Assembly: GCA_964485515.1 (NCBI GenBank)
Contig: CAZALT010000132.1
Location: 1 to 10,126, forward strand
Source of the DNA: CAZALT01 sp964485515
Lineage (GTDB): Bacteria; Actinomycetota; Acidimicrobiia; Acidimicrobiales; Acidimicrobilacustridaceae
Length of the DNA: 10,126 nucleotides
Reading direction: 5' to 3'
Below, in pieces: positions 8,290 to 10,126 of this stretch (positions are counted from its first letter, which is position 1; each line of letters opens with the position of its first letter). Position numbers and translations under genes: made by a program. Below the pieces are notes generated by a model. It did not search any database and had not been told where the DNA came from. It worked only from the letters and a program-made list of their open reading frames with translations.

Positions 8290-8705
8290 CTGCGACCACC
8301 TGTCGCCAGGAACGAGGGCACGAACACGCCGTCGGGGCCCGGCTCGAAGCCGATCTCGACACTCATGCCGATCGACACCTCGTCCGGTTCGCAGTCCCGG
8401 AGGCGACCGCCGATGCGCACGCCGGGGTGGTCGGCGAACTCGACCCACACCAGGGCGAACGGCACGTCCATGTCGGGCAGCCAGCGCTGGTGGTTCACCG
8501 TGAAGCTGTAGACCGTGCCCGGTCCGGCGATCTCGACGAACGAGACGTCCCGACCACGGCACGAACGGCAGATGCCGTACGGCGGATGGCTCTCGGCCGC
8601 GCACGCGTCACAGCGCTCGACGACGAGCCGACCCTCGGCGGCCGCGTCCCAAAACGGTGCGGTCTCCGGCGTGACAGCCGGCGGAATCCCGACGACCGGG
8701 CTCAT
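8286..8705 (-). CDS. DUF35 zinc-ribbon/OB-fold protein, acyl-CoA-binding partner of the thiolase-like protein
   Basis: A 139-residue protein with the full DUF35 layout. An N-terminal helix (PPAVTPETAPFWDAAAEGRL, 8-27) is followed by a rubredoxin-like zinc ribbon with C32, C35, C46 and C49 (CDAC and CRSC). An OB-fold then covers about 53-135, including GPGTVYSFTV (61-70), FALVWVEF (83-90) and VRIGGRL (96-102). DUF35 proteins bind acyl-CoA and assemble with SCP-type thiolases or with the Ltp2 aldolase; in the steroid system the partner domain belongs to ChsH2, fused to a MaoC-like part. Here it stands alone, with no MaoC segment. The gene directly precedes and overlaps its likely partner. The ATG at 8705 has only a distant G-run upstream (about 12 bases away), so initiation may depend on an upstream coding event in the preceding spacer. 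Confidence 0.92.
   Translation of the reverse strand: MSPVVGIPPAVTPETAPFWDAAAEGRLVVERCDACAAESHPPYGICRSCRGRDVSFVEIAGPGTVYSFTVNHQRWLPDMDVPFALVWVEFADHPGVRIGGRLRDCEPDEVSIGMSVEIGFEPGPDGVFVPSFLATGGRR
8296..8301 (-). promoter_or_regulatory. Ribosome binding site AGGTGG for the thiolase-like gene
   Basis: The minus strand reads AGGTGG, a near-consensus Shine-Dalgarno, six bases before the GTG at 8289. It lies inside the 3' end of the DUF35 gene and decides the start of the downstream gene. Confidence 0.7.
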
Positions 8706-8707
8706 CG

Positions 8708-8794
8708 TCAGAACGTGCCCCGGCCGGAGCCGGCGCCGAACATCGCCCGTCCATCGACAAGCCCCACCCGGTCTCCCATCTGGCGGTGTCCCAT
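8708..8794 (-). CDS. Possible 28-residue ORF or gene relic in the ferredoxin-DUF35 spacer
   Basis: The 108-bp spacer between ferredoxin and DUF35 holds an ATG-started frame of 28 codons that ends in TGA two bases before the DUF35 start codon. An AGGGA lies only 3 bases from the ATG, so the ribosome site is poor. The product is basic and glycine-rich. Its segment GLVDGRAMFGAGSGRG loosely resembles the N-terminus of actinobacterial SDR proteins (GLLDGR followed by VTGAGRGIG), which could mean a decayed gene start or plain chance. It could serve to couple translation into DUF35. I recognise no family, and it may not be translated at all. Confidence 0.2.
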   Translation of the reverse strand: MGHRQMGDRVGLVDGRAMFGAGSGRGTF

Positions 8795-8813
8795 GCGTCC
8801 CTGATCGGTACGG

Positions 8814-9002
8814 TCAGACGACCGAGATGGCGCGCTCGGGACAGTTGCGCTCGGCGTTGCGCACCTTGTCCTCGAGCTCGGCCGGCGGGTCGGCCATGAC
8901 CACCGTGGCGTGGCCTTCGTCGTCGAGGTCGAAGACCTCGGGGCAGATCGACCAACAGCGGGCATGGCCCTGACAACGGTCCTCGTCGACCGTGACGTGC
9001 AT
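8814..9002 (-). CDS. Small [3Fe-4S] P450-type ferredoxin
   Basis: A 62-residue single-domain ferredoxin that carries one electron, classically to a cytochrome P450. The cluster motif is CQGHARC, with C10, H13 in place of the fourth ligand, and C16; the third ligand is C54 in NCPERAI (53-59). The PEVFDLDDEG stretch (21-30) is highly typical of these actinobacterial proteins. C20 (WSIC before PEVF) is an additional cysteine where many relatives have alanine. The ATG at 9002 is chosen because of a strong Shine-Dalgarno five bases upstream. An alternative ATG at 9029 would add nine residues (MPPERRGAG) and overlaps the upstream stop as TGATG, so a 71-residue form is possible. No P450 or ferredoxin reductase is in the window. 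The ferredoxin may serve an oxygenase encoded upstream, or take electrons from the oxidoreductase at the far end of the same block. Confidence 0.92.
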   Translation of the reverse strand: MHVTVDEDRCQGHARCWSICPEVFDLDDEGHATVVMADPPAELEDKVRNAERNCPERAISVV

Positions 9003-9007
9003 CCCCG

Positions 9008-9013
9008 CTCCCC
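9008..9013 (-). promoter_or_regulatory. Ribosome binding site GGGGAG for the ferredoxin
   Basis: The minus strand reads GGGGAG five bases before the ATG at 9002. It supports the 62-residue ferredoxin over the longer form starting at 9029, which has only a GGAG about seven bases upstream plus a one-base overlap with the preceding stop. Confidence 0.6.
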
Positions 9014-9028
9014 GCCGCTCGGGCGGCA

Positions 9029-10126
9029 TCAGACGGCTCCGGCGAAGGGTTCGAGGGTGGCGGGATCGGCCGGCTCGAAGTCGTACACCCGGCAGGCGTT
9101 GCCGACCATGATCTTGTACTGCGTCTCCTCGGGCAGGTGCCCGAACCAGCCCTTGGTGTGCTTCATGGTGTCGGGCCACGTCGAGTCCGAGTGCGGGTAA
9201 TCGCACTCGAGCATGACGTTGTCTTCACCGATGATGTCGAGCAGGCGGATGCCGGCCTCGTCCTCGATGAACGTTCCGAACACATGGTCGGCGAAGAGCT
9301 GACGGATGTCGGTGTCGAGCGAGAAGTTGCCCTCGGCCATCTCCTCGCCGCGGTCATGCGCCGCGCTCATGTTGATGTCCATGCGCGACGCCCAGTAGCG
9401 CTGCTTGTCGATGACCTGCTCGGCGCGCTCCAAGAAGTAGGGCATCCAGCCGATGGACCCCTCGGACAGGGCGATCTTGAGGTTGGGGTGCTTGGTGAAG
9501 TTGCCCGAGAACAGCCAGTCCATGAGCGTGCCGGCCTGGTTGGCCGCGGCGGAGTAGGCCATGAACGCCAGGGTGGGCATGTCGTCGGACGTGCGGATGA
9601 GGTTGGACGACGAGCCCACGTGCATCGACACGACCATGCCGGCGTCGTTGGCAGCACCGAAGACGGGATCCCAGTAGTCGGTGTGGATCGATGGCAGGCC
9701 GAGCTTGGTGGGGTTCTCGGAGAAGGCGATGGACTTGGCGCCCAGCGCCGCGGTCCGCTCGATCTCCTTGGCCGCTGCGGCCGGATCCCACAGCGGGATG
9801 ATCATCATCGGGATGAAGCGACCAGGGAACGCGCCGGCGAAGTCCTCGAGGATGCAGTCGTTCCAGGCCCGCACGCAGATGTGGGCGAGGTCCTTGTCCT
9901 TGGCCTCGTGGAAGATCTGGCCGCAGTAGCGCGGGAACGAAGGGAAGAGGATGGACGACAGCACCCGGCCTTGGTCCATGTCAGCCACCCGGGCGGCGGG
10001 GTCGTAGCAGCCCTCGCGCATGTCGGCGTAGCCGATGGGCTCGGGCGAGAACTCCTCTTTGGACTTGCCGGCCACGGCGTTGAGGCCGTTGGTGACGATC
10101 TGTCGATCCTCGTAGACCCAGAACTC
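9029..10126 (-). CDS. ACMSD-like amidohydrolase family protein (Amidohydro_2), N-terminus beyond window
   Basis: The minus-strand frame is open to the right edge and shows 365 residues of a protein probably near 400. It belongs to the Amidohydro_2/ACMSD-like TIM-barrel family of metal-dependent hydrolases and decarboxylases. A GTG at 10075 lies inside the coding region, because the frame upstream (EFWVYEDRQIVTNGLNAVAG) is typical family sequence. Visible segments, numbered from the edge, are RPGCYDP-like MREGCYDPAARVADMD (36-51), LFPSFPRYCGQ (60-70), SMHVGSSS with metal-ligand candidate H169, LSEGSIGW (220-227), and CDYPHSDS with D309 and H312. The N-terminal HxH-type ligands would lie in the missing part. 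E222 sits where ACMSD and many relatives have the catalytic histidine of an HxG motif, so the chemistry may differ from decarboxylation. The gene ends at a TGA that overlaps an alternative ferredoxin ATG. The substrate is unknown. Confidence 0.9.
   Translation of the reverse strand, partial: EFWVYEDRQIVTNGLNAVAGKSKEEFSPEPIGYADMREGCYDPAARVADMDQGRVLSSILFPSFPRYCGQIFHEAKDKDLAHICVRAWNDCILEDFAGAFPGRFIPMMIIPLWDPAAAAKEIERTAALGAKSIAFSENPTKLGLPSIHTDYWDPVFGAANDAGMVVSMHVGSSSNLIRTSDDMPTLAFMAYSAAANQAGTLMDWLFSGNFTKHPNLKIALSEGSIGWMPYFLERAEQVIDKQRYWASRMDINMSAAHDRGEEMAEGNFSLDTDIRQLFADHVFGTFIEDEAGIRLLDIIGEDNVMLECDYPHSDSTWPDTMKHTKGWFGHLPEETQYKIMVGNACRVYDFEPADPATLEPFAGAV

Larger units (their letters stand above)
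1..10126 (-). other. Putative single catabolic operon, both ends outside the window
   Basis: Eight recognisable genes share one strand. Junctions are, in transcription order, 26 bp (or a 1-base overlap), 108 bp, a 4-base overlap, 55 bp, 42 bp, 60 bp and a 4-base overlap. I saw no hairpin followed by a T-run in any spacer, and no convincing -35/-10 pair. The gene types (hydrolases, dehydrogenase, C-C bond enzyme, acyl-CoA-forming oxidoreductase, ferredoxin) suit one degradation pathway. No regulator or transporter is visible. Confidence 0.65.

Noticed and set aside
8290..8604. N-terminal extension of the thiolase-like gene to an ATG at 8604
   Set aside because: The added 105 residues are Arg/Gly-rich and overlap the well-supported DUF35 gene in another frame. 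The GTG at 8289 has a good Shine-Dalgarno and gives the normal family N-terminus.
8717..8737. Inverted repeat GCCGG/CCGGC in the ferredoxin-DUF35 spacer as a terminator
   Set aside because: The loop is only two bases and no T-run follows; such short GC palindromes are expected by chance at this base composition.
9003..9206. Longer ferredoxin beginning at 9206
   Set aside because: The added residues overlap the end of the ACMSD-like gene and show no family similarity; the ferredoxin fold begins at MHVTVDEDRC.
10073..10075. GTG at 10075 as the true start of the ACMSD-like gene
   Set aside because: The frame stays open to the window edge, and its residues look like conserved family sequence, so the gene begins outside the window.

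Overview
The window is GC-rich (roughly two-thirds G+C by eye). The codon use, the abundance of SDR, SCP-type thiolase/DUF35, amidohydrolase and P450-type ferredoxin genes, and the GTG starts all point to a high-GC actinobacterium. An Acidimicrobiia-like or mycobacterium-like lineage is my guess from the gene repertoire, not something the sequence proves. Nothing marks it as phage, plasmid or a recent insertion: I see no tRNA, rRNA, CRISPR, IS element or long repeat.

Every supported gene lies on the minus strand, so the window reads from right to left as one tightly packed block. In transcription order it holds: an ACMSD-type amidohydrolase (9029-10126, N-terminus beyond the window); a small [3Fe-4S] P450-type ferredoxin (8814-9002); a 108-bp spacer with a possible 28-residue ORF; a free-standing DUF35 zinc-ribbon/OB-fold protein (8286-8705); an SCP-x/Ltp2-like thiolase-superfamily protein (7102-8289); an SDR dehydrogenase (6207-7046); a D-aminoacylase-like amidohydrolase (4524-6164); a prolidase/imidazolonepropionase-like amidohydrolase (3165-4463); and a fused indolepyruvate:ferredoxin oxidoreductase (1-3168, C-terminus beyond the window). 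Two junctions are 4-base GTGA stop/start overlaps, and no gap exceeds 108 bp. I found no convincing promoter or terminator inside, so the whole window is probably part of one larger operon whose ends are not visible.

Taken together the genes look catabolic. Three hydrolases from three amidohydrolase subfamilies could open amide, lactam or ring bonds. The SDR would oxidise an alcohol. The thiolase-like/DUF35 pair would cleave or form a C-C bond on a CoA thioester. The fused 2-oxoacid oxidoreductase would turn a 2-oxo acid (classically an aryl pyruvate) into an acyl-CoA while reducing ferredoxin. The ferredoxin type implies a cytochrome P450 or similar oxygenase nearby but outside the window. 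The substrate cannot be named from this sequence. The most interesting points are the unusual combination of enzymes, two amidohydrolases whose normally conserved active-site histidine is replaced, and a thiolase/DUF35 pair that might act as an aldolase.
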